64,000 nt of DNA from Fratercula arctica (lineage: Eukaryota; Chordata; Aves; Charadriiformes; Alcidae). Both the position numbers and the translations under genes were made by a program. Location of the stretch: contig CANTUZ010000004.1 of the NCBI GenBank assembly GCA_947846985.1, positions 81,697,659-81,761,658 on the forward strand, read 5' to 3'. The notes below the pieces were generated by a model. The model saw nothing but the letters and a program-made list of their open reading frames with translations, did no database searches and was not told the origin of the DNA. Positions 1 to 11,630 of this stretch are shown here, piece by piece (positions within the stretch are counted from its first letter, which is position 1; every line of letters begins with the position of its first letter).

Positions 1-2126
1 GGTAATGAAAATTAATGATGCCTTTCCATAAGTACTCTGGAACCTCTACATTTTGAATCTCAGAGCCTTTTGATTCAAAAATTTCAGTTGTTTAGTCTCA
101 AGGTGTTTTTTATGATAATCAGGATGTTTTCCACATTTCTATCTAAAAACTTCATATTAAAAATTCAGGCTAGTCTCAAAAGCTACATCTGCTGGAGTGA
201 AAACCGTGAGAACTGCCAGCTCCAATGCTTCAATAAAGAATTGCCTTGTATTCATATTAGCAGTTCATTATGGATTCTCTCATTAGGTATCTTCCCTGGT
301 ATTTCCAGCCCTGTCCAAGACACTGGATAAGACACTGGTTTAAACTCTTACACTTAATTGCTGTTAACATTAGCATGAAGAAGCTTCAGTACATCAAAGT
401 GAGAAAAAAAAAAGACTGAATAATTTTAAGGGATTATCTACCGAATAAAACTTAAGACAGTGATACCATAAACGTACTGCAAATGGATACTGGACTGGGT
501 TTCTGTGGGGCACAGGTTTCAACCATTTGCTTAATTGTAAACCTGTCATAGGGACTACTCCGGCAATTATTTAGATCTTTCATAGTACTGCTCAACTCTA
601 AAAGTTTTCTGTGTTAGAACGTCAGCTTTTTACAACAAATTATAGCTTTTGGATTATAATTAGAGCCCTGCTTGCTTACTTCAATGGTGATAATTATAAT
701 TACCAAGTTACATTAAGAATACTACTTGTAAGGTCTTATGAGCAATTAAGTATGTTACATTATATTACTTTTTTCTGCAGCAATAACAAAATGACTTAAA
801 GTCAGTTATCAATGCCTTCTCAACAGCTGAGAATCGGTATAAATGTTTCATCACGGTAGACAATATGAAGAAAATAGGATAACGTCAGTGTTACAAGGGT
901 TTTAGCATTTTCAGTGAAGACAATACAAGAGGAACTAAGGGCTGCCCTTGGAGCCTTATTCCGCCTACCACAGAGAAACATGCTTCAAGACGGGGACTTC
1001 TGGGCACTACAGCAATCCTAAAATAAAAAATTAAACCCACAAAACATGACAGGAATTACTTTGCCAATGGCAATAATTTAACTGAGTGCCGGAATTTTAA
1101 TTTTCTTTATCCAAAGAAAGCAATCTTATTTTCGCGGGACTTTCCAAGATACCTTGTCTCAGGTTATGAATTTGATTTGATACATGAGGGCTATTTGTCA
1201 CCCAAACGCCCTCTGCAATCACAGTACCCATCCTGTACCAGCAGCTCGACAGGCAGCAGACACGCTCTCTTTGGGAAACCCCGACAGAAGAATCAAGGGC
1301 TTTCGGCACTTAACAGCTCTTCTGTACTGGAATAGCACGTCTCCTACCCACGTGGCCAGTAACTCTGACCATCAGTCACTCAGGAGCTGACGATAGGGAA
1401 CTGCAGCAGCACAGCAATAACAGGGACACATCCCATTTTGGTTTTTAAGTGGTGTGTTTCCCTGCAGAACGGAGTCCATTCCACTACCGGGGCAGAACAA
1501 GAGCAAGGCGGCCAGAATGGCTGAGTGCAAACCCCGACCGAGGAGAGACGAGCCTGCTGTAACGGTGAAGTCTGATTCACTAGCTGCATTTCAAAGCACT
1601 TAAACGACAACATTGGTGGACAACGACAGTACAAGCGCCTCGAAGAAGCAGACCTGGAGCTTCTATTTGACATTCCTATTTCAAAATTAAAAAAAACACT
1701 ACCCAACACCACAAAGTGCTCGTTAATAGACGAATCCATTGCTAAGTTTGTGTTCTGCTTTGCTTTATTAACACGGTGACTTTCAAGATCGTAAGTAGTT
1801 CAGAGCCACAAAGAGGATAAAAATACAGATAGCAGGGGAATAATAGCACTGATTCCAGCGACAAAGTAATTCACTTGTGAAATGCCACCGCCTGCCATGT
1901 CTGTTAAACACGGGACTCCACAAAGGGGTCAGGTTGAAATAGTTATGACGAGATCAGAAATAGTTATGACGAGAGCACAAAAAAGACACGAGGCACGTAG
2001 TAGGTGAACTGTGGTCACATCAGCTATGGTAACTGTGAAGAGAAGTGGTCCTCATAATTTTGATACACATTTCACTGTTTTATTCTATTGTTCATTTTAA
2101 ATTAGATCATTAATTTAAAGGCTAGA
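1..2126. other. AT-rich unique sequence, no gene seen
   Basis: No recognisable coding region or mobile element. Open frames are short and of AT-rich, non-coding composition. A strong acceptor-like site (pyrimidine tract then CTGCAG) ends at 780 but no good donor follows. A short tandem duplication lies at 1936-1974 and is listed separately. The right edge runs directly into a CR1 element. Confidence 0.6.
1936..1974. repeat. 21-bp direct tandem duplication
   Basis: The unit GAAATAGTTATGACGAGATC plus A (1936-1956) is followed at once by a second copy of its first 18 bases (1957-1974). The copies are identical over 18 bases, so the duplication looks recent or protected from divergence. No coding context. 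Confidence 0.85.
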
Positions 2127-2931
2127 AAGTTGGGTGGAGAGGAACCTAATGAAGTTCAACAAGGGCAAGTGTAGGGTCCTGCACCTCAGGAGGAATAACC
2201 CCCTGCACCAGTACGGGTTAGGGGTTGACATCCTGGAAAGCAGCTCTGCAGAGAGAGACCTGGGAGTCCTGATGGACAACAGGATGCCCATGAGACAGCA
2301 AAGTGCCCTTGTGGCCAGGAAGGCCAATGGCATCCTCAGGTGCATCAAGAAGAGCGTGGCCAGCAGGTGGAGGGAGGTCATCCTCCCGCTCTGCTCTGCC
2401 CTGGGGAGGCCACAGCTGGAGCACTGGGTCCAGTTCTGGGCTCCCCGGTTCCAGAAGGACAGGGAACTGCTGGAGAGAGTCCGACAGAGGCTACGATGGT
2501 GATCAGGGACCTGGAGCATCTCTGTGCTGAGGAAAGGCTGAGAGCCCTGGGGCTGTTCCGCTGGAGAGGAGCAGGCTGAGGGGGGATCTCATCAATGCTC
2601 AGCAAGAGCTAAAGAGGGGGTGTCAGGAGGATGGGGCCAGGCTCTTCTCAGTGGTGCCCAGCGACAGGGCAAGGGGTAACGGGCACAAACTTGAGCATGG
2701 GAAGTTCCATCTGAACACGAGGAGGAACTTCTTTGCTGTGAGGGTGGCAGAGCCCTGGCACAGGCTGCCCAGAGAGGTGGGGGAGTCTCCGTCTCTGGAG
2801 ACATTCCAACCCCGCCTGGACGCGTTCCTGTGCCACCTGCTCTGGGTGACCCTGCTCTGGCCGGGGGTGGGACTGGGTGATCTCCAGAGGTCCTTGCCAA
2901 CCCTGGCCAGTCTGTGACACCATTCTGTGAC
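2127..2931 (+). mobile_element. CR1 LINE, 3' fragment (about 0.8 kb)
   Basis: A 5'-truncated CR1 non-LTR retrotransposon in plus orientation, the longest CR1 piece of the window. It carries the C-terminal part of the ORF2 reverse-transcriptase gene followed by the short 3' UTR, which ends in a degenerate ATTCTGTGAC repeat near 2930. The body is GC-rich against AT-rich flanks. It differs from the other copies (protein tail with GLFRWR and a 3' end TCTCCAGAGGTCCTTGCCAACCC), so it belongs to another, probably older, CR1 subfamily. The left boundary is set where similarity to the CR1 ORF2 reading begins and is good to about 10 bases. Confidence 0.93.
2134..2910 (+). pseudogene. CR1 ORF2 C-terminus, frameshifted
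   Basis: Remnant of the CR1 ORF2 protein (endonuclease/reverse transcriptase; in the intact element it copies element RNA at a nicked target). Only the region downstream of the RT catalytic core is left. The reading starts in one frame at 2134 (KFNKGKCRVLHL, then ERDLGVLMDN and a VQFWAP motif), moves to a second frame near 2496 ([17 protein letters not shown]), and to a third from about 2640 ([21 protein letters not shown], then [15 protein letters not shown]). At least two frameshifts plus a stop at 2500-2502 make it dead. The YxDD catalytic motif is not included. Confidence 0.9.
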
Positions 2932-4950
2932 TACATTACCATATCGACGGAAGAAGCTCTATACTGCTAGGCGAAATCTTATTTCAAAGGTAATTTTATC
3001 CTTCGGGTTTACTTTTCACTTTACTCTATTTTCATATTTCAGCTTGGGGGTTGTACATTAAGAAACGCTGTGAAGCAGCAGCACCGTGGTTGTGCATGCG
3101 TAAGAGTAATATAGAGAGAAGTTTATCTCAGAGCTGCATCTGCCTCCCACGGCCTGACCCCCACAGCGTAATCCGCATCCCACAATAATAATCTTGCTGT
3201 TACTCATCCCCACCCCAGCTCCACCGCTACCAAACCTCTCTTGCTTTTCAGCCCTCCCTACTCCCCGCTTCCGGCACAGGTTAGGAGAGGACTGTCGGAA
3301 TGCGTGGGCTCTCCTAGGTGTGGGCTTTACGTCTAAAAGTATGATAACTACTTCACCTAAATCAGGTACTCTTAGTTACTGCTGATGCAGAGAATCTATT
3401 TAAAATTATGTAAGAAAGAACAAAGAAATAGTCTCAAAACTACCTTCATAGTTTATTTGGTTTTTTCCCTTAATAGGAAACCGTGAGCAGACGTAGATCG
3501 AGAACTACTTGAAGGTGGATGAAGTATTACTCTTCAGTTAGCCTTTTCTCCAAATTCAGTATTACAGCAATAACAAAATAATTAGAACTATCTGGAATGG
3601 ATTTAGCCTCCATGTCCCTTTTATAAGCATTTTTGCACCGTTCTGCAACATTCGGGAACCCTACCTGGGGAAGATACTTGCAACTCGCATGTCCCAGAGA
3701 TTCCTGACTCCTGGTTAGACAAAGAAGCCACGCTGCAATAGTTTTTCTCAAGGCTCCTCCAGCTCCTGCCTCTGCACGGCGTTGGCGTTCAGTCTCTTTC
3801 CAAAGCTCAACGCTTGCGAGACTCGGTCACGCATTGAGGACTTATCTTTCCAACAAAATGGACAATCTCTTGAAGGAACTGAAGAGCACCGTACCTGTTT
3901 TCAGATCCACAACGACTGAATCACAAATATCATAAAATATGAGCTGCAACTTAACTCATAAAAAAAAATTAAATCTTTCTGGGCAGTCTGTCTTGATGTC
4001 TGAAGTAATCCTTATTTCACTCCTACACGCTATATTAAAAATCTGGATAACCATAGAGCTGGATAATCGCAGCCAGGAGACAGAGCACTACACGGAGAAG
4101 TGGATTAATGTTTCTTGCTATGTTGTTATAGACCTGGACTGCAGTAATTTATTTGAGCTCTGTGAATAAAGGCTTACACGTTTTGGCAGATGTGTATGAT
4201 TTCTTCCTTCCATCCCCAAAATGCTGCACCCGTCACAGCGTATTCATTATAGGTACAAAGGCGAGTTTGTGTTGGCACAAAATGGAGCAGTGTGGATGCT
4301 GGGAAAAATCAAATCGCTGTCCTGGATGTTATGGGATTTTGGGGCACACAGCTTAATGACAATTTGATTTTAAAAGGAAGTGGCTGAAGCAATGTTTTTA
4401 ACTGTCTGCTTCTACGTAGGCCTGAATCGACTTGAGGGAGAAGCTTTCTCGGCTGGCAGCCGCCAGCAAAGAGTTAGTCAGCAAAAGGCGAGCACAAAAC
4501 AGGACAGAAAGCACAAGCGATGAGTACGAGACTATGTATGTATCACACAGGCAGGAAAAGTACAGGGAGCTCAGCCTTCAACTTCACATCACCGGAGTCT
4601 GCAGAAAAATGATGAAATCTCTACTATTTGCTCTTTCTCCTCACGCACACGTACATGATGGAAATAGAAAAAATCTTCACATGCTGTAGGTTTCAGACAC
4701 AAACTAAGCAAAATAAATGAACAAGTAACATTCGAGGTGCCCTCTTTAATACAGTGATCAAACACTTTATAGTGATCATTTTAGAACTTTTTAGTGGGAA
4801 TAACTAAGTATCTAAGAACTTTGAGAGTCAAGAAAGGAAAAAAGGGAGGCGACAGACCAGGGGATGAGGCATAAATGTTAACATTGAGGATGAGGAGAAA
4901 GATTTAATGGAGGAGCTTCCACTGACCCTTGAAATTCTCTTTCTGCACAG

Positions 4951-5094
4951 TCCAAACCAACGCAAACGCTCTGCTTGTTTGGACAGTGCATGTTTGTACA
5001 TGGAATCAGCAGCACGGAGTGTAAAAATATCTCCTACCTTTCATGCACAGGAGGAGAATGACCTTGCTCGTATTTCTGTTACTCAAGTCTCAGG
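4951..5094 (+). other. Weak exon candidate, 144 nt
   Basis: An acceptor with a good pyrimidine tract (ATTCTCTTTCTGCACAG, AG at 4949-4950) precedes a segment open in one frame for 48 codons. A donor-like CAGG|GTAAGT follows at 5095. A second acceptor-like site (TACCTTTCATGCACAG) lies inside, giving an alternative 44-nt exon from 5051. The peptide has no motif I recognise and codon use is not strikingly coding, so chance is a serious alternative. Confidence 0.15.
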
Positions 5095-8000
5095 GTAAGT
5101 TGTAATCACCGCTGATTTTGATGGATAATACACTGCAGTGAAGTCCTCTCCATCCAATCAAGTATTTATTATGTCTGCATGGAAAAAGCCTGTGACTCCT
5201 AGGGATGCCTTTGTATAATTGTTTGCCAAGGCAGGAAGGAAGAGGAGTGCTGCAGCGAGCAGAGCAGAGCTGCCCCAGCCGGGACAGATCTGTGAGCTGA
5301 AGATCACAGCAGAGACCTTCACAGGCAAAGGGATGAAGCGACAGGCGACAGGGAGCAGTGTGGCTCCAGGAGAAGGTCACACATGCTGTGTGGGGAGCAG
5401 GAAAAATCATTCATTATTTTTTAATGAGCTTCTAAACCTCATTTTTCAAACTCACAAACCCCGAGGTTTTTAATCTCTTACCTGCAAGGAAGGAACTGAA
5501 TGCAAAACGAGTTTAACTTTTCATGAGCATTTAGTTTAAAAAGCCCTTTCTTCATATGCTGATGTTCCTACCCAAAATAACAATTATCTATGCATAACTT
5601 GTCAATTACGTTCTTTCATTGTGATAAGTGTTTAAAAAATGTGACGGTTTTATTGCCTAGAGTGGTTGGCAGCAGGAAAGCAGCAGGAGCGGGTCCTTCC
5701 GAGCCGGGCGGGCAACAACTAACTGCACCTCCCTGCTGTGGAACCGGTAGATGGGGAGGGAGTCACAGGGGTTTGGTCCCGTCCCTGGTGACAGTCACGC
5801 CTGGCACCAGCCCTCACAGGGCATGGAACTTATCAGCCTCACACTGCACTCAGAAGAGGGGGTTCTTCTTAACAGATCTCCACGCAAAATTCTCAGGAAA
5901 ATCACGCTTATTCACACCCTGCAATTATGATATTTTGCCATTCATGGTCTTGATTTTTAGTAATTCAAGGATTTTCTAACTCAGGATTTTTGACAGAATC
6001 TAATTATTAAAAAAAATCTGTAAAAGTCTTTTTAAAAGCAGAAGAAAAAGCAGAGGAGCTTAGAATCCAAATCAGCTGTGTGCAATTAAACACTGTTAGC
6101 AGTACAGTTTGAACTAAATCATTTCAAAGTGGATGGATTTGTTATAATAGAAAAAAATTAATATAAGGCATCACTAAAAACTACAGATCTTTGCTTAAAA
6201 TTCGTAACATACTTATTTCTAAAAACAAACAAGAAACAGAGACATTATCTGTGCTGGTGACCCTCAGACAAGCTACTTTACAGAGACACAGCATCAGGCA
6301 GCACCAAAACGTACCTACACACCTGACACCTGCAGCTCCTCTCTCAAGAGTGACCACGGAATTCCTCATCTCTCTGTGGAAACCGCCAGCAAAAGCTGAT
6401 GTTTCCCGAGGCAAAAAACCCACTGGGGGTCTGTGAACTGGACCGAGACCAACCGCATTTCACCAAGATCTTCAGTGACCCACGGGAACGCCAAAAAAGC
6501 TCTGACCACCCATCACCGTGACCTGACTCACACCGGTTATTTCAAAGTGATAGGTTCTGTATCCCCTTACCATCCACCCGAGCTATACAATTTCCCCAAA
6601 TAAATAAAATATAAAGCAAACTGAAGATTTTTCCAAGTTACGGCAAGATCTGGCTTCAGTTGCGTTTGCTTCCCTTTGCTCTGACTGCTCTTGGTTTTCT
6701 CGGTGGCTTCAGAGAGATTCACCCCTTGCACTGAACTGGAATCACCTGCGCTCTGCGCTCGTGCAAAAGGAAGTAAAAGCCAGGAATGCTGGTTGAGATG
6801 GATCGCTACAAACACATCAGTTGAAATGTGGTGGGGTTGGGTTTTTGGGGTGTTTTTTTGTTTGTTTTTGGGGTTTTTTTAATATATGTATTTGAATTCC
6901 AAGGATCTTACCCAGTGCGATCTCCAGCCCCGAAGCCACACGTGTAAGTCCTGGTTCCACGGTCGCCCTGCCCAGAGCTGGCGGGGCCTGGGGACCCCTC
7001 TGGTTCAGTATCTCCCCGGGTGGCGACTTCCCAGCCTCCCTCGGACCTGGGCCGCAGCTCAGAGCTTTGGAACTGGGGTGCGCTTTCCTTTTAAATACTC
7101 TTTTTTTCTTCATCCTTAGTATAATTTTTACGTAAATTGCCTCCCAGGACATGAGTTAATGCCCACTGATAGACTTTCCCAACTTGATTGATTTTGAATG
7201 CACAAATTCCTTTCATTTTATCTTTTAAAAAACCCCTGTAACTTGTTAACAAATTCATTGTGTTAACTACGTCAAATATGAAATTCACCCTTCACATTTG
7301 AAAAAAAAGTTTCCAGCTCATTTTCAAAACCTCATTTATAAAAAGGAGCCTTTCAAGTTTCCAGGGCTCAAAAATAATGCAGAAAAAGAGAATCTGTCTA
7401 AAACTGTCAACTGCAAACTAAAGCAACATTGTTACATTGCTCAACGATTGATGAAATCAGCAGTGTAGCATAATTTATGTTTACAATAGACCTTACATTA
7501 AATTAAACAATGCAAAAGGCAACAATTTTGGCCTAATTTTCAACCTGTGCAAAATTAATGTCTTCCAAAGACTGACAGCGAACTGACAGAAACAAGGAAA
7601 AGGAGCAATTCCTGCCTCTTCTATGGCAAAGGAAACGTTCCCAACTTGTCTCAACCAAGAAACCCGAGCATACACCAAACGTGCGAAGAAGGTGACCTAA
7701 GTCATTGTCATGTCTAGAACCTATTATTTAGGGTATTGAAGCAAGTCAATAATGCTAACTAGCACAATCTACAACATGGTTAAAGCCTCCTCATTAGCAA
7801 CTAGATTTTTACAAAAATATATTAAGTATATTTCTTTTCATAAAATAAGGCTCTTGTAAGTGCACTTGTAAGTGCAGAAAACATAACATTTGAAATGTAG
7901 AAAGCTCATGCAGTACAGCTTCAGACACACCAAACAGAACCACAGGACGGTTAAATGAGAACTAACAACCTCATGACCGAAGCCCGGGAGGACGGGGCAG

Positions 8001-9331
8001 AGAGGGGCCGTGCCCCAACTCCCACACGCCGCCTCGGAGCCAGGAGACCTGCAGGTTTGCTCCCAGGGGATGGCAGTATGGATTTATCAGGGGATTGCTC
8101 ACCCTCCCTCAGGTGAAACTCACGGGAATGAGCATTCCCAAATGAAGAAGATGGGCTCACCCACCCCTAATACAGTATCCTGTATTTGGAAGAAATCTTA
8201 AGAAACCGTGTTTGTGAAGTTTGAGATCTGTACATTAGATGTATTGTCAAAGCATTCCGTACATTTATAGACGATGAATAATTATTATTGATGGACACTG
8301 AATTTTGCTAGAACTTACCCCTGAAACTAGGCAAGGAAAAGAGACAGGTGCCTCCTCTGGGAAGTCATAAATACAGACAGATGTTATTTCCCATTTTAAA
8401 TTACTTTGAGAATCCCATAGCATTAACATCCCAAATAATCACTTTCAAGTGTGTGTCTCTACTCCTAAATCAAATGAGGAAACAGAAATCTTATCCCTAC
8501 CAAATTAAAATTCATGCTGCAGGAGCTACACCTTGTAGCCGCATCTCTGTCATACAAATAAATCAGCAGCCTCCTCTGCAACCAAGTAACTCTCCGGGCA
8601 GTAAGGTGCCCTCCACACGTCTGAGCATACACCTAACAGGAATGGCTCCTAACCGCTCCGGAGGCAAGGGCAGGACCAGCGGGACTGACCATAAATTTCA
8701 GCAAGTTAAAATAATTTCTCTTCTACCTTTTCCTTTCCATGTCTACTGTGCCCCTGCTTGGGAGGCAACTCATTCCGGAACTTAAAACACGTTTGGTACT
8801 GTCCGAATGCAAATGACCTTCAGTGCTTAATGACTTTTTGACTCAGATCTTGTAACATGGAGAAAAGGGCATTAATTCAAAATACCTCCCAAGTCTAATC
8901 TCCAGGAACACAGCTGAAATCAAGACTCCACGAAGTCATCTGCCTCTTTCCTTGTCTGTACTCCATCCCACCTTCACTGCCCTGTTCCCACAGCACCCAG
9001 CCCAGCGCCACCATCACCACATCACTGGACACATTCCCTTCCCACTCCAAACTCATCCTTGTTCTTGCCTTTCCTTTGCAGCTCCAGTCCTAGCTCCTTT
9101 CCCCCATACCCATCTCCTAATCTTACGGGATTCTATGCCCATTTTCCTCCCTTCCTTCTCCCACATCCTTATGACAGACCTCATATGACACGTTTTCACC
9201 TCCAAGTTCCCTCAGCAGCCACCGAGACATCTTTCTCTCGATCCTTCCCACCTACTCGGCCATTGGATTCTGCTCCGATGCTCCACGGAATGATCAAGGT
9301 TAATGATGCCAAGCGACAAAAAGACCTAGCT

Positions 9332-9382
9332 AGATCTTAAAAAGATCTAAAAAAGATCTTAAGAAAGATCTTAAAAAGATCT
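9332..9382. repeat. Five AGATCT palindromes at 11-12 bp spacing
   Basis: The palindrome AGATCT occurs at 9332, 9343, 9354, 9366 and 9377, separated by A-rich linkers (TTAAAA, AAAAA, TTAAGAA). It is a short tandem array of an 11-bp unit. The period is close to one helical turn, so all copies face the same side of the DNA and the A-tracts are in phase. Confidence 0.9.
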
Positions 9383-10422
9383 ACCGAGGACAAAGTGAAA
9401 CATTTTCATTGGGAATGCAAAAAGTGGTATTATTAAAAGTCTTAAAACTTGTCCAAATTTGGGCCTATAAGGCAGACAATAACCACAGATTTGACAAAAT
9501 CCCCTTCTCAATGTAATTTCGCCTTCCCACTTCTAAAGTAGGAGGACAGTAAGACTATTTAAAGTAAAATAATATGTATAAATAAGCAAAACACTGTTTT
9601 TCCTACTTGAGGTTTCTGAAATAGGCATTTTGCCTGAGAATCTCCCTACAAATGTTCAACCCGGTGCAGATACCTCACATTAGGAATTCCAACCATTACG
9701 CCTTATGCTCAATAGTGTCATAAACCACTTAAAATTGAAAACTATATGGAGAAATATTGAACAAACTTAGTAGATATTTCATCAGTTCTACTTACAGTAA
9801 TTGAGTGCAAAATTCTGCAATGAATTAGAGTATTAACCGAGATAAATCATGGAACTCCCTCAATTGCTCTATTACAATATTAATTGTTAAAGCTCTCAAA
9901 AGGAACCTCCTGTCAAAAATATTAAAAATCAATTAGAGATTTAAAAGTATTTGGCACGAGAACTGCAATTATTTTCACAAAGCAGCACACACTTATGCCA
10001 TACAAATCACTTACAATTATCACTTCTTCGCTTAACTAATTTGCTGGTTTTAATGATCGAGCAGATTATATAGAGAGTTCTTTCTTCTATGTAGTATTTC
10101 AAAACTTTGAAAGTTTTGAACTTTATATAAAATAATGTATTTTTTTTCTTTAAATCAAAGCTGTTGCAAAACGTACCTCTATTTTTAGGCAAACCTACAA
10201 ATTCACATCTCTGTATGTGACCATGACCCTTTGGCGGTGCGTAAGGGGACGGAGGTGCCCAGGAGGGCTGGCAGAGCCAGGAGGAGCAGGGGGCATCTCT
10301 CCTCATCACCAGGCGGGCAAGGAGCCGAGTCCTCTCCCTCGCCCAGGCTCAGGCGGCTCCCTTCTGGCAGAGGAAGGCATCTGTCCCCGAGTTGGAACTC
10401 GGACACTGTCTGAACCAGGGTC

Positions 10423-10968
10423 GTAGAATCATAGAATCACTTAGGTTGGAAAAGACCCTTGGGATCATCGAGTCCAACCATCAACCCCACTCTACAACGT
10501 TCTCCCCTACACCATATCCCCTAACACCACATCTAAACGAGTCTTAAACACATTCAGGGATGGTGACTCCACCACCTCCCTGGGCAGCCTATTCCCGTGT
10601 CTGACCACTCTTTCTGGGAAGAATTTTTTCCTAATGCCCAGCCTAAACCTCCCCTGCTGCAGCTTGAAGCCATTCCCTCTTGTTCTATCACTAATTACCT
10701 GTGAGAAGAGACCAGCACCAAACTCTCTACAATGTCCTTTCAAGTAGTTGTAGAGAGTGATGAGGTCTCCCCTCAGCCTCCTCTTCCTCAAACTAAACAG
10801 TCCCAGCTCCTTCATTCGCTCCTCATCAGATTTATTCTGCAGGCCCTTCACCAGCTTCGTTGCCCTCCTCTGCACTCGCTCCAGCACCTTGATATCTCTC
10901 TCGTATTGAGGTGCCCAGAACTGGACACAATACTCAAGGTGTGGCCTCACCAGTGCTCAGTACAGGTC
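10423..10968 (-). mobile_element. CR1 LINE, 3' fragment with open ORF2 tail
   Basis: 5'-truncated CR1 in minus orientation. Its 3' end is at 10424-10438, seen on the plus strand as TAGAATCATAGAATC, the reverse complement of the typical CR1 terminal octamer repeat. Similarity continues through the 3' UTR and ORF2 tail to about 10968. This subfamily has the 3' UTR signature TTGGAAAAGACCCTTGGGATC (plus-strand view), the same as the short nested copy at 32257. Confidence 0.95.
10507..10950 (-). pseudogene. CR1 ORF2 C-terminal 147 codons, uninterrupted
   Basis: Open reading frame for the end of the CR1 ORF2 protein. It starts at an internal Met ([14 protein letters not shown]), continues through [34 protein letters not shown] and [15 protein letters not shown], and ends after [15 protein letters not shown] at a normal stop. 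The RT catalytic core and endonuclease are missing through 5' truncation, so no functional enzyme can be made. The absence of any frameshift or stop over 440 bases suggests a relatively young insertion compared with the copy at 2127. Confidence 0.9.
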
Positions 10969-11426
10969 CTGAGCTTCCTTCTGAACACAGAGCAGCATTG
11001 GCTCTTTCCAAATGTGTTTGATGGAGCCGTTTCACCTGGTGGCTCCCTGGTTCTGACGCCCAGGGGAGAGCACACAGGCTCAAACCCTCCAACCCCAGGG
11101 CACTCAAACGCCGGCTCCCCCTTCCAGAGGGACACCAGCCACTGCGTTCACCCTCATACCCTCGTAGTGCAGCTCCCTGGCACTGCACGGACCCGACACC
11201 CCCCCTGGAGCCCAGCGAACACCTAGGGATGACAATGGCTCCACAGCCAGGGTATTCACCAGGGAGGAGCAAGTTCACGGCCCTGCCCTAATGAAGGCTT
11301 CATTTAGAACATTGAGTCGTTCATTGTGGTGCAATCTGACAGCCAGATTCCCCATCCCACATGGCTGCCTTCATCGCTAGGTCACAGAGTCCTTCTCCCT
11401 GGCTTAAAAGATATTTAAGTACTTAC

Positions 11427-11630
11427 TTCTAAATAGAACAGCGCCATGATCCAAGTCTCTGGAAGGAGCAGCCAGTTGGTTAGCACGGAAACCTGAGCGT
11501 AAATCCCTTAGCAAAGGGAGGAGGTGTGACCCCAGTCTCTCCAACGGTTCAGCAAAACTTTTTAAGCAAAACCATTTTACACCATCTTTTCTGGCAGCTC
11601 TTTTCTCGTCAGCTCGTTTAAGGACATCTT
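11427..11630 (-). other. Candidate coding exon, 204 nt
   Basis: On the minus strand a pyrimidine-rich acceptor (CCCCTGCTCCCTGGTGATACCAG, AG at 11632-11631) leads into 204 nt open in one frame, ending at AGAA|GTAAGT, a good donor (GT at 11426-11425). The length is a multiple of three and both ends have the same phase (phase 1), as expected of a cassette exon. The peptide contains DVLKRADEKRAARKDG near its start and LERLGSHLLPLLRDLRSG in the middle, which would form charged or amphipathic helices, but I recognise no family. It lies in one of the longest open frames not explained by repeats (154 codons, 11404-11868). No partner exon is proven. Confidence 0.25.

Larger units (their letters stand above)
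2932..10422. other. Long unique block, no confirmed gene
   Basis: About 7.5 kb without a recognised mobile element. Mostly AT-rich, with a GC-rich patch at about 5690-5830, a T/G-rich stretch at 6838-6885 and a pyrimidine-rich stretch at 8940-9260. Holds one weak exon candidate (4951-5094), a 12-bp direct duplication at 7853-7877 (CTTGTAAGTGCA twice) and a phased AGATCT cluster (9332-9382). The stretch 9600-9960 reads like conserved non-coding DNA, with several TAAT-type homeodomain cores, but this cannot be confirmed without an alignment. Confidence 0.55.

Noticed and set aside
10732..11226. 164-codon plus-strand frame
   Set aside because: Its first half is the antisense of the CR1 at 10423-10968 and the rest is GC-rich sequence without a domain.
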